Below are positions 42,767-50,861 of a DNA stretch of 64,000 bases, piece by piece. Under the pieces are notes generated by a model. That model was not told where the DNA came from, searched no databases, and saw only the letters and a list, made by a program, of their open reading frames with translations. The position numbers and the translations under genes are program-made. The stretch covers positions 44,693 through 108,692 of the forward strand of contig NZ_QAVX01000016.1 of NCBI RefSeq assembly GCF_003121485.1. Reading direction: 5' to 3'. Source of the DNA: Dyella sp. C11 (GTDB lineage Bacteria > Pseudomonadota > Gammaproteobacteria > Xanthomonadales > Rhodanobacteraceae). Each line of letters begins with the position of its first letter. Within the stretch, counting starts at the first letter, position 1.

Positions 42767-43429
42767 TTAGCCATCCGATTCAGGGCGCCCTTCTGCCGGC
42801 GTATCGGCTGACGTAGCCGCGGCCTTTTTCTTCCGCGTGCGTTTGCGCGGCGCTGCCGCCGGCGCATCGTTGGTCAGTGTGGGCCCCGGCACGTTCATCT
42901 GTTCCAGCCACGACAGGTCGTCGACGTAGGCGAGGAAGTGTTGCAGGTAGCCGGGAGAGAGGTCGCGCATCAGGGACATCGAGCGATGCACGAGGGTGCC
43001 GGCATTGAGAGGGCCGGCATTCTCGGGCGAAGGTTGCATCGACTGCTGCAGCTGGCTCGCGGTACGAATGCCAGACCAGATCTGCTGGAACTCGTCGAGC
43101 GCGGGTAACGCCTCACGTGTGCCCGCGCGACCGTTGCCTTGCTGGGCGTGTCGGTTGATCTGATCGATCAGTGCGCTCAACGCGCTTCGCGATGGCTCGT
43201 CGTCCTGCGACGTGTCGTCCGGCAGCGCGGCCTTGTCGAGATCGCTGGCAAACGCTTCGATCAGGCCGCACAGCCTGTCTTCCAGCACACACCGCGCTTC
43301 GCCTTCGTGATGCGTCGCGCGTCGCGCCAGTGCTTCCATGAAATGAAAGCGCACGGTATTCATGCGATCGGCGCGTTGTTCGCGCCATGCATCGAGGGTC
43401 GCCTGGGCCTGGGCGAGACGATCAGTCAT
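42767..43429 (-). CDS. DUF2894 protein, last gene of stator-like operon
   Basis: The 220-residue cytosolic protein matches DUF2894: an N-terminal helical bundle (RLAQAQATLDAWREQRADRM, then FMEALARRATHHEGEARCVL) followed by LVHRSMSLMRDLSPGYLQHF. The C-terminal tail RKRTRKKKAAA is strongly basic and could bind nucleic acid or acidic membrane lipids. It overlaps the OmpA/MotB-like gene by 8 bases, so translation is coupled. The family is known only by this linkage. Confidence 0.8.
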   Translation of the reverse strand: MTDRLAQAQATLDAWREQRADRMNTVRFHFMEALARRATHHEGEARCVLEDRLCGLIEAFASDLDKAALPDDTSQDDEPSRSALSALIDQINRHAQQGNGRAGTREALPALDEFQQIWSGIRTASQLQQSMQPSPENAGPLNAGTLVHRSMSLMRDLSPGYLQHFLAYVDDLSWLEQMNVPGPTLTNDAPAAAPRKRTRKKKAAATSADTPAEGRPESDG

Positions 43430-44069
43430 GCGCGACTGCGGCGGTGGCCGAAGGCTTGGGAATGGGTGCGATTTCCACGCGGCGATTTTTGGCGCGGCCT
43501 TCGTCGGTGTCGTTCGCGCTCACGGGTTGCTCTGCGCCGAACGCGGCTGCGAACACCGAAGAAGCGGGCACACCTTCGGCGACCAGCTCACGCGTAACGG
43601 TGAGTGCGCGCTGCGCCGACAGTTCCCAGTTGTCCGCGAAGTGGCGGTTACCGTCGCGTACCTGCTGATCGTCGGTGAAGCCGCTGATCATCAGGATCTC
43701 GTCGCGCGAATGCAGATAGTCGGTGAGAGGACCGGCCAGGCTCTTCAGCAGTTCGCGGCCTTCCGGCTGGAGCTGGTCGGAGTTGAGTGCGAACAGCACG
43801 TTGCCGCGAATGCCGATGCGACCGTTCACCAAGGTCACACGGCCGGCGGCGAGCGGTGCGGCAAGCGCCTGTTCCAGCGACTTGCGGCGCTGCGCCTCGG
43901 CCTGGTGCTGCTTCACTTCTTCGTCCAGCTGGTGCGACAGCTGGAGCTGCACACCAATGACGCCGACCAGGATCAACACGAAGGCGCCCAGCAGCACCGA
44001 CATCAGGTCGCCGAAGGCGGCCCAGATGGGCGTGGCGGATTCGCCTTCGATCTCGATGTCGTCGGTCAT
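43422..44069 (-). CDS. MotB/OmpA-like stator partner
   Basis: The 215-residue protein has a short cytoplasmic N-terminus, one membrane helix (about 19-41) and a periplasmic OmpA domain. The helix begins WAAFGDLMSVLLGAFVLILV, where Asp21 stands where MotB has its proton-carrying aspartate. The OmpA part has a GFTDDQQ motif (about 129-135) and ends with GRAKNRRVEI, the family's peptidoglycan-binding signature. It should anchor to peptidoglycan and form the ion channel with the DUF802 protein encoded just upstream, which it overlaps by 4 bases. Confidence 0.82.
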   Translation of the reverse strand: MTDDIEIEGESATPIWAAFGDLMSVLLGAFVLILVGVIGVQLQLSHQLDEEVKQHQAEAQRRKSLEQALAAPLAAGRVTLVNGRIGIRGNVLFALNSDQLQPEGRELLKSLAGPLTDYLHSRDEILMISGFTDDQQVRDGNRHFADNWELSAQRALTVTRELVAEGVPASSVFAAAFGAEQPVSANDTDEGRAKNRRVEIAPIPKPSATAAVAHD

Positions 44070-46420
44070 GCCGTCTCGGTCCCGGCGGATGCGCGCTCAG
44101 CCAGTCGCTGCATGTCTTCGATGATCTGCTTCTGCGACAGCACGCTGAGGTCGACCACTTCCTTGGCTTGCGCCACGTAGTAGGCGAGTTGCTCGTCACT
44201 GCGGGACAGCGACTTGTCGAGTGCGCCGGCGATCAGCTCCAGGCGTTCCATCAATGCATCGTTGGACTGGCCGAACGACTGCACGGCAGCGCCGAAGGCA
44301 TCGCCCAGGCTGGCCACTTCCACCGCGCTGCCGGTGATCTGCGCGGCCACGGTTTCGAGCTTGCCGGTTTCGCCTTCGATGTGATCGGTGAAGCGCGTGC
44401 CCACGCGGTCGAGCAGGTCCGCCGTGGTGGTGACCAGTGCATTGACGGCCGTGCGCTGTTCGGTGGACGCGTGGTTCACGGCGTCCAGCAAGGTTTCCAG
44501 CGTGGCGAGCAGGCGGCTGCGCTCTTCCAGCATGGCGGTGTCGCGCACCATGCTGTCGGAGAGTTTCTGGCGCAGTTCGGCCACGACATCGGCAGCGACC
44601 TTGGGTGCTTCGGAGGCAGCCTGCACGAGACTGGAAATCTCTGCGATGGTTTCGCTGGCGTGCGCCTGCGTCTGCGCGGTGATGTCGCGGGCGGTTTGCG
44701 CCAGCGTGTCGCAGATCGCCTGCTGGCGTTCGGCGGCCTGTTCGTTGACCTGGTCCCACTGCGCGTTGAGTGCGGTGGCCATGGTATCGAGCGTGCCGCT
44801 CCAGGCGGCGAGGCGCTGCTCATCGCGCGCGGCGAGTTCGTTGACCATGTCCACGGCCACCTTGGGCGCTTCCGAGGCGGCCTGCACGAGGCGCGAGATC
44901 TCGGTGATGGTGTCGCTGGCGTGGGCCTTGGTCTGGGCGCTGATGTCGTTGGCGGTCTGCGCCAGCGTGTCGAAGATGGCCTGCTGGCGCGTGGCGGTCT
45001 GTTCGCCGGCCTGCTCCCACTGCGCGTTGATGGCCGTGGCCATGGAGCCGAGCGAGTCGGTCCACGCGGCAAGGCGCTGCTGATCGCGCGATTCCAGTGC
45101 AGCCTGCAGGTCGGTGTGCGACTGCTGCACGCTGCCGACCAACGCTGCGGCATGTGCCTCGAACGTCGTCGTTGCGGTGGCGAGTGCCTGCTGGTTCTGC
45201 GACGCCATGCTGGCGTTGGCCGCCTCCTGCTTCGACAACGCGCCATTCCATGCATCGGTCACAGTGGACACCGTGGTGTCCAGGCGGGACGACACGCTTT
45301 CCACCAGACTTGTGGAGCGCTGGTCGAAAGACTCGGTGAAGCGATCCAGCGATGCGCGCAGATCCTGCGCCAGCGTTTCGTTGGTGTCGCGCTGTTCCGC
45401 CAGCGCCTTGTTCCAGATGTCAGCCACGTTCGTGGTGGTGGCTTCGAAGCCCGCGGACAAACCGTCCAGGTGGCGCTGCACGGCCTGCGTCACGGTGCCG
45501 TGCAACGAGGCGGTTTCGCTTGCCAGGCCTTGCATGGTGGCTTCCACCACCGGCTGCAGCGTGGCGCTGGCAGCGCGTGCGCTTTCGGTCACGCTTTCCT
45601 TCAGCGCCTTTTCCACCGACGCGGCCATGCGCGCGTAGGTGGCTTCGGTGCGGGCGTGGAACGATTCGTGGCTGGCCAGCTGGCGTTCGTACGTGGTCAG
45701 GCTGTGCTGCTCGATGGTGGTCATCATCGTCTGCAGTTGTTCGACCAGCGCGGGCATCAGTGCCGTCTGCTGTTGCAGCAGCTTGAACGATTCCTCGCGC
45801 TGGTATCCCTTCGAGTGCACACGCAGCGTGCTGGCGATCTTCGCGTCGAGTTGCTGCACGACATCAAGGCGCTCGCGACGGCACAGCGCGGAGAGCAGGC
45901 CCAGCATGGCGGAACTGGCCACGCCGGCGATGGAGGTGCCGAATGCAAAGCCCAGGCCCTTCACCGGTGCGGCCAGCGAGCCGCGCATGGCTTGCAGGTC
46001 GGTGGCGCTTTCCAGTGCCAGTCCGGTACCGCGCAGCGTTGCCATCATGCCCAGCAAGGTGCCCAGCATGCCCAGCAGCACGAGCAGGCCGACGAGGTAA
46101 GGCGTCAAGGTCGGTGCGGGCAGCGCCACGCGCTCGCCTTCCACGCGCATGCGCACGGCGTTGCGCAGCGACGGGTGCAGGCGGCCGAGCCATTCGCCCA
46201 GTGCCGAGGGTGCGTTGGCACTGTCCGCTACGGCATTCGCCAGCGTGGTAGTGGCCTGGCGGTAACGATGCAGTTCCAGCGCACCGGCAAGGTAGCCAGC
46301 GGCAATCAGCGCAGCAACGGCGACACCCAACGGGTTCGAGCCCATGTAGCCCACGCCGATCCAGCAGACGGCAACCAGGCCGACGAGGAACACACCGAGA
46401 TTTAGAAGATTCCTGAACAT
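44066..46420 (-). CDS. DUF802 protein: MotA/ExbB-like membrane core with very long coiled-coil tail
   Basis: The 784-residue protein starts with four membrane helices (about 4-24, 31-50, 107-127 and 154-178). Helices 3 and 4 (GLLVLLGMLGTLLGMMATLR and VKGLGFAFGTSIAGVASSAM) have the small-residue and threonine patterns of MotA, TolQ and ExbB. After residue 200 come about 580 residues of heptad-rich coiled coil in the cytoplasm, including two 87-residue tandem repeats of DUF802 type. Start ATG 46420 is decided by GGGAAG. Long-tailed MotA-type proteins paired with MotB-type partners are known from the Zorya defence system; whether this operon has a similar job is unknown. Confidence 0.8.
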   Translation of the reverse strand: MFRNLLNLGVFLVGLVAVCWIGVGYMGSNPLGVAVAALIAAGYLAGALELHRYRQATTTLANAVADSANAPSALGEWLGRLHPSLRNAVRMRVEGERVALPAPTLTPYLVGLLVLLGMLGTLLGMMATLRGTGLALESATDLQAMRGSLAAPVKGLGFAFGTSIAGVASSAMLGLLSALCRRERLDVVQQLDAKIASTLRVHSKGYQREESFKLLQQQTALMPALVEQLQTMMTTIEQHSLTTYERQLASHESFHARTEATYARMAASVEKALKESVTESARAASATLQPVVEATMQGLASETASLHGTVTQAVQRHLDGLSAGFEATTTNVADIWNKALAEQRDTNETLAQDLRASLDRFTESFDQRSTSLVESVSSRLDTTVSTVTDAWNGALSKQEAANASMASQNQQALATATTTFEAHAAALVGSVQQSHTDLQAALESRDQQRLAAWTDSLGSMATAINAQWEQAGEQTATRQQAIFDTLAQTANDISAQTKAHASDTITEISRLVQAASEAPKVAVDMVNELAARDEQRLAAWSGTLDTMATALNAQWDQVNEQAAERQQAICDTLAQTARDITAQTQAHASETIAEISSLVQAASEAPKVAADVVAELRQKLSDSMVRDTAMLEERSRLLATLETLLDAVNHASTEQRTAVNALVTTTADLLDRVGTRFTDHIEGETGKLETVAAQITGSAVEVASLGDAFGAAVQSFGQSNDALMERLELIAGALDKSLSRSDEQLAYYVAQAKEVVDLSVLSQKQIIEDMQRLAERASAGTETA
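44567..45088 (-). repeat. Two tandem 261-bp coding repeats in the DUF802 gene
   Basis: Units 44828-45088 and 44567-44827 encode 87 residues each and agree at 63 of 87 positions, beginning RDQQRLAAW and RDEQRLAAW and sharing HAS, EIS and LVQAASEAPKVA. They extend the coiled-coil tail by recent duplication, so tail length may vary between strains. Confidence 0.8.
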
Positions 46421-46430
46421 GACTTCCCAA

Positions 46431-47075
46431 TTAGCGGGTGCGAAGCGCTGCAAGCAGGCCTTCGACCGGTTGAAAACGAACATCCAGTTCCGCGAGCAAC
46501 ACGCTCTGCATGTCCCTGCGGAACGTTTCCAGCCAGGTGTCGTCCCCGGTCTGGCGCAGGCGTTCGAAATGGTTTTCCAGCAGCGTGGGCACCGAGGCCA
46601 GCAGCGTGTGTTCGCGAGGGCTCAGCACGCGTTCCATGGCGGCGTCCACATCGGCGAGCAAGGCGGAATCGTCACTGCGTTGGGCGAGCATGTCGCGCAA
46701 TCGGCCCCGCCAGTGGCCGGTGGCCGATTGCATGCGTCGCTGCATGGTCTGGTAGCGCTGGCGGAACACGGCGTACTCGACGTCCGTGGCGACCGCGGAT
46801 TCCGCGTCGGCGGTAATGGCGTCAACCAGTGCGGCACGGATGCGCGCGCACTCCTCTTCCTCGGCCGCTCCGAAGGCCGGCGCGCCGTTGTCCTGCGCCG
46901 AAGGCCGGCTGTCCAGCGCCGTGGACAGGGCAAGCGACTGCCGCCAGTCGAGCCATTGGCCCAACCGGTCCGGCAACGATTGGCTGGACGGCGCCACGTC
47001 GACGCCCGTCAGACGGGCGAGCAAGCGGATGAACGTGGGGCCGCGGACTGCCGTCCGGGAAGAGACCTGCACCAT
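46431..47075 (-). CDS. DUF3348 protein, first gene of stator-like operon
   Basis: The 214-residue cytosolic protein matches DUF3348: FIRLLARLTGVDVAPSSQSL, LGQWLDWRQSLALSTALD, then a long helix RYQTMQRRMQSATGHWRGRL. It has no membrane segment or signal and is predicted to be all helical. It is the first gene of the operon DUF3348-DUF802-OmpA-DUF2894, 10 bases before DUF802. A TAAAAT element (47097-47102 on the minus strand) could be its -10 box. Function unknown; linked only by neighbourhood to the stator-like pair. Confidence 0.8.
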   Translation of the reverse strand: MVQVSSRTAVRGPTFIRLLARLTGVDVAPSSQSLPDRLGQWLDWRQSLALSTALDSRPSAQDNGAPAFGAAEEEECARIRAALVDAITADAESAVATDVEYAVFRQRYQTMQRRMQSATGHWRGRLRDMLAQRSDDSALLADVDAAMERVLSPREHTLLASVPTLLENHFERLRQTGDDTWLETFRRDMQSVLLAELDVRFQPVEGLLAALRTR

Positions 47076-47165
47076 TCTGCTGGGTAAAAAACGACCATTT
47101 TACACGCGAATGGCAACAAGCCTGCGGCAGGAGCGCTCGGACAGGTCTGTGAGTTCCGCTACGGC

Positions 47166-47942
47166 TCAGGGCCCACCGTTTCCGCGCCGGCGCGTGCGGG
47201 CGCCGTAGCGGCCTGGCGACACCCCGAATTGCCTGGAAAACGCGGCACTGAAGGCGGCCGGGCTGAGGTAGCCGCAGTCCAGCGCCGCGGCTGCCACGCT
47301 GGCGCCGGTGGAAAGTAGCGTCACGGCATGGATGAGACGCGCCTTTTGCCGCCACGCTTCCAGGGTAAGACCGGTCTGGTCGGGAAACAGCCGCTGCAGG
47401 GTGCGCAGGCTGGCGCCCGCTTCGGCGGCCAGCTGGGCCAGGTCACGGCCATCATCCGGTGCCCGCAGCCAGCGGTCCGCCAGCCGCCGGGCGCGCGGGT
47501 CGGCGGGCAGGGGAAGCATCAGGTCTTCGGGGTGGGCGGCCATCAGCAGATCGAGCAGCAGGCCGGCAAGACGCTCGTGAGACGGCTGGCGAGAATCGAG
47601 CATGCCGATGGTCAGGATGTGCAGGATCAACTCACGCAGCAGCGGCGTCACTTCGATGACCCTCGGCGCATCGGGCAGGGGAGCCGCGCGCTTCCCGTCC
47701 AGGTAAAGCGTGCGCAGCGCCAGCTCGCCCTGCACGCGGATGCCGTGTCCGATGCCTGCCGGCATCCAGATCGCCCGCGTGCAGGGCACCAGCCACGACG
47801 CCTGGTCGGTCATCACCTGCATCACGCCCGACGACGCGAAGATCAGCTGGCCCCACGGATGCGCGTGCACGGGCAGTACCGTGCCGGCATGGAAGGTGGC
47901 GGCCAGCGTGCGGACGTCGAAACCGTCGCGGTTGTCGTTCAA
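47166..47942 (-). CDS. AraC-family transcriptional regulator
   Basis: The N-terminal cupin (about 1-105) contains VLPVHAHPWGQLIFASSGVM, and the C-terminal AraC domain reads LAQLAAEAGASLRTLQRLFP and AAALDCGYLSPAAFSAAFSR, ending RQFGVSPGRYGA. Translation starts at TTG 47942, whose first bases overlap the TGA of the VOC gene as TTGA, so the two are coupled. It is 90 bases upstream of the DUF3348 gene on the same strand and could influence that operon. Confidence 0.85.
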   Translation of the reverse strand: MNDNRDGFDVRTLAATFHAGTVLPVHAHPWGQLIFASSGVMQVMTDQASWLVPCTRAIWMPAGIGHGIRVQGELALRTLYLDGKRAAPLPDAPRVIEVTPLLRELILHILTIGMLDSRQPSHERLAGLLLDLLMAAHPEDLMLPLPADPRARRLADRWLRAPDDGRDLAQLAAEAGASLRTLQRLFPDQTGLTLEAWRQKARLIHAVTLLSTGASVAAAALDCGYLSPAAFSAAFSRQFGVSPGRYGARTRRRGNGGP

Positions 47943-48316
47943 TCGAACACGCCCGGCTCGTATTGCATGGCACCGACCAGGTTGCCTTCGGTGTCTTCGA
48001 AGTAGATCAGCTCGCCGACGCCGTCGATGCGGTAGGGCGGCATCACGATGCGGCCGCCGCCCGCCTCGATGGCCGCGATGGGGGCCTTGAGGTCGGTCAC
48101 GCCGAAGCTTGCCTCGTAGCCCGCCATGCGCACGCCGGGAACGATGTCGCGCCGGCCCTGCAGCGCCCCGAGCAGGCCGTTACCCGCGTTCTTCACCTGG
48201 TAGAAGTCCGGCGGGCCCCACGGATCAAAGCGCCAGCCGAACACGTGCTCGTAGAAGGTTTTCGCGCGGCCGACGTCGTCGGCGTTGATGGCGAAATGAC
48301 GGAAGACGGCGGGCAT
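47939..48316 (-). CDS. VOC (glyoxalase-like) family protein
   Basis: The 125-residue protein is one vicinal-oxygen-chelate module pair: FRHFAINADDVGRAKTFYEH, VFGWRFDPWGPPDFYQVK and IYFEDTEGNLVGAMQYE. The Glu in FEDTEGN and the early His are candidate metal ligands. The subfamily is annotated as glyoxalase/bleomycin-resistance-like; the substrate is unknown. ATG 48316 follows CGGAGATG. It is coupled to the AraC gene, suggesting that the regulator senses a related compound. Confidence 0.82.
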   Translation of the reverse strand: MPAVFRHFAINADDVGRAKTFYEHVFGWRFDPWGPPDFYQVKNAGNGLLGALQGRRDIVPGVRMAGYEASFGVTDLKAPIAAIEAGGGRIVMPPYRIDGVGELIYFEDTEGNLVGAMQYEPGVFD

Positions 48317-48414
48317 GTCGCATCTCCGGAAGGTCGGTGGTGACGAGCATACGGTCCGGGCCGGTGGCGCGCATGCGCACAAACGCCAACAAGCTCCTCG
48401 CAGGCGCCAACCTA

Positions 48415-48683
48415 GGGAGGCTCTGATCTATTCCACATAGGCGTCACCGTTTCTGCCAAGGCGCAGATGGGTGGTGCGACGATGAAGGCAGGCTGGTTGC
48501 CTGTCGAATCGGAGCGGCGCACAGCTGCGCCTTGGCAGAAACGGCCCTCCGGGTGATCCCCAAAGTGCGGGCAGCGTGCGATCCGCGTCTTGCCCAGGCA
48601 GCCAGCCTGGGCTGCGTCACGCCTCGCACGCTGCCCGCACTCTGGGGGTCATGCCGCCTACGTGGAATAGATCAGAGCCTCCC
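48415..48683. repeat. 269-bp highly palindromic element with nested hairpins
   Basis: The ends, 48415-48443 and 48655-48683, are inverted copies matching at 28 of 29 bases. Inside lie two further hairpins: arms 48447-48466 and 48525-48544 (20 bp, perfect) and arms 48564-48581 and 48624-48641 (18 bp, perfect, extended with mismatches to 48555 and 48650). The second loop contains an 8-bp hairpin, GCCCAGGC/GCCTGGGC (48592-48612). No open frame of note lies within. It sits between two divergent genes, VOC and the M61 peptidase. It may be a non-autonomous mobile element or a structured RNA. Confidence 0.85.
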
Positions 48684-48753
48684 TTGGGTGCTGGTGTTGC
48701 GCGGCGTCCATGGTTAAGTTGCCGCGTCATCCATTCGCTCGTCGGAGCCGTCC

Positions 48754-50715
48754 ATGTCGCGTGTGTCTTCCGTCCTCTTCCCGCGCACGGCGGGTCGCAA
48801 GTTTTCGCGCCTCGCCATTGCCGTTGCGCTTGCCCTGGGGGCCGGCGTCGCCGTCGGTGCCGATCAGGTGCGCACCGACGATGTCCCGCCGCCACAGGAC
48901 GTGAAGTACGACGGCACCGTGACCTTGCACGTGGACGCCAGCGACAGCACGCAGGGCATCTTCCGCGCGCACGAAACCATCCCCGTGAAAGCCGGCGCGT
49001 TGACCCTGCTGTATCCGCAGTGGATTCCCGGCGATCACTCGCCCACCGGTCCGATCAACATGCTGGCCGGCCTGAAGATCGCCGCCAACGGCAAGCCGCT
49101 GGCGTGGAAGCGCGACAAGTACAACGTGTTCGCCTTCCACGTGGACGTGCCGCAGGGCGTGACCTCGCTGGAGGTGGATTTCCAGTACCTCTCCGGCCGC
49201 ACCGAAAGCGAAGGCTTCGACATCACCGACCGCATGATGGACATGGAGTGGAGCAAGGTGTCGCTCTATCCGGCGGGCTATTACACGCGTGGCATCACCT
49301 TTGCACCGAGCATGACCTTGCCCAAGGGCTGGCAGCTTGGCACCGCGCTGGAAACCGCCAGGCAGGCAGGCGACACCGTCACCTTCAAGCCGGTGACGTT
49401 CAACAACCTGGTCGACTCGCCCGTCTACGCCGGCCAGTACTTCAAGCGCGTGGATCTGAATCCGGGCGGCGATGCGCCGGTGCACCTGGACATCGTCGCC
49501 GACGCGCCGAAGTACCTTGAGATGAACGACGAACAGCTGAAGGTGCATCGCGCACTCGTCACGCAGGCGATAAAGCTGTTCGGCTCGCATCACTACGACC
49601 ACTACGACTTCCTGTTCTCGCTGTCCGACCAGATGGGCGGCAACGGCACGGAACATCACCAGTCCAGCGAGGACGGCCTCGACGCCGACTACTTCACCGG
49701 CTGGAACGATGCAGCACCCGACCGCGACCTGCTGGCGCACGAATACGTGCATTCGTGGAACGGCAAGTTCCGTCGTCCGGATGATCTGTGGACGCCGAAC
49801 TTCAACGTGCCGATGGGTGACTCGCTGCTGTGGGTGTACGAAGGGCAGACGCAGTACTGGGGTTACGTGCTCACGGCGCGCTCGGGCATCTGGTCGCCAC
49901 AGCAGTTCCGCGACGCGCTGGCCATGACGGCAGCGAATTACGACCTCAATCGTCCGGGCTTCCAGTGGCGCACGATGGAAGACACCACCAACGATGCCAC
50001 CATTGCGCGCCGTTCCAGCCTGCCGTACCGCAGCTGGCAGATGAGCGAGGAGTACTACAGCGCCGGCCAGATGATGTGGCTGGAAGTGGATGCCAAGCTG
50101 CGTTCGCTCACGCACGATTCGAAGTCGCTGGATGATTTCGCGCATGCATTCTTCGGCATGGACAACGGCAGCTACGTCACCCGGACGTACAACTTCGACG
50201 AGGTTGTTTCCACGCTCAATGGCGTAGCGCCTTACGATTGGGCCGCGTTCCTGCACGCGCACGTCGACGCGCTGAATCCGCCGCTGGAAAACGGCATTGC
50301 CGGCACCGGCTGGAAGCTGGTCTACACCGACAAGCCGAGCGACTTCGAGCAGCAGTACAACAGCCGCACGCAGCCGTCGCGTCACCTGTACAACTTCACC
50401 TGGTCCATCGGCCTGACCATGAACGACAAGGGAGCCGTGAATGACGTGCGCTGGAACGGTCCCGCCTTCAAGGCCGGCGTTACCACGGGTGCGGAGCTGG
50501 TGGCGGTGAATGGACAGGACTATTCCAAGGACGTGCTGACGGACGCCATTGCTGCCGCCAAGACCGGCAAGGCACCGATCCAGTTGCTGATGAAATACCA
50601 GGGCGGCTTCCGCCAGGTCTCCATCGACTACCACGGCGGCCTGCAGTATCCACACCTGGTGCGCGTGGAAGGCGCGCCGGACTATCTCAGCGAAATCATC
50701 GCGGCGAAGAAGTAA
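48754..50715 (+). CDS. Exported M61-family metallopeptidase
   Basis: The 653-residue protein has a signal peptide (ending VAVGA), an M61 N-terminal beta domain, and the catalytic domain with HEYVH (His329-Glu330-His333) and the downstream zinc ligand Glu363 in VYEGQTQYWG. A PDZ-like domain follows (about 555-630), including AGVTTGAELVAVNGQDY. M61 enzymes such as glycyl aminopeptidase trim peptides with small N-terminal residues. Location is periplasmic or outer. GGAG precedes the ATG. Confidence 0.92.
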   Translation: MSRVSSVLFPRTAGRKFSRLAIAVALALGAGVAVGADQVRTDDVPPPQDVKYDGTVTLHVDASDSTQGIFRAHETIPVKAGALTLLYPQWIPGDHSPTGPINMLAGLKIAANGKPLAWKRDKYNVFAFHVDVPQGVTSLEVDFQYLSGRTESEGFDITDRMMDMEWSKVSLYPAGYYTRGITFAPSMTLPKGWQLGTALETARQAGDTVTFKPVTFNNLVDSPVYAGQYFKRVDLNPGGDAPVHLDIVADAPKYLEMNDEQLKVHRALVTQAIKLFGSHHYDHYDFLFSLSDQMGGNGTEHHQSSEDGLDADYFTGWNDAAPDRDLLAHEYVHSWNGKFRRPDDLWTPNFNVPMGDSLLWVYEGQTQYWGYVLTARSGIWSPQQFRDALAMTAANYDLNRPGFQWRTMEDTTNDATIARRSSLPYRSWQMSEEYYSAGQMMWLEVDAKLRSLTHDSKSLDDFAHAFFGMDNGSYVTRTYNFDEVVSTLNGVAPYDWAAFLHAHVDALNPPLENGIAGTGWKLVYTDKPSDFEQQYNSRTQPSRHLYNFTWSIGLTMNDKGAVNDVRWNGPAFKAGVTTGAELVAVNGQDYSKDVLTDAIAAAKTGKAPIQLLMKYQGGFRQVSIDYHGGLQYPHLVRVEGAPDYLSEIIAAKK

Positions 50716-50861
50716 GCAGTAGCCTGCAGGTACCAGCGATGCGCGCTTCGGCCAGACGGTGGATACCCGTTGTCAGCCGCGGCGCGCATGCTTCAAGTGA
50801 TCGGCCATCGATCGATGGCATTGCTTCGTCGGCGTGCTGCCGCGGTTGAGAAGGAGATCCC

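Noticed and set aside
44168..46405. 745-residue plus-strand open frame opposite the DUF802 gene
   Set aside because: It is a GC-driven antisense shadow of a repetitive coding region, without ribosome site or recognisable domain.
42767..47075. Complete Zorya defence system
   Set aside because: Only the ZorA/ZorB-like pair is suggested by pattern; no helicase (ZorD) or nuclease (ZorE) gene is linked.
48727..50655. 642-residue minus-strand open frame opposite the M61 peptidase
   Set aside because: The plus-strand protein has intact catalytic motifs; the antisense frame has none.
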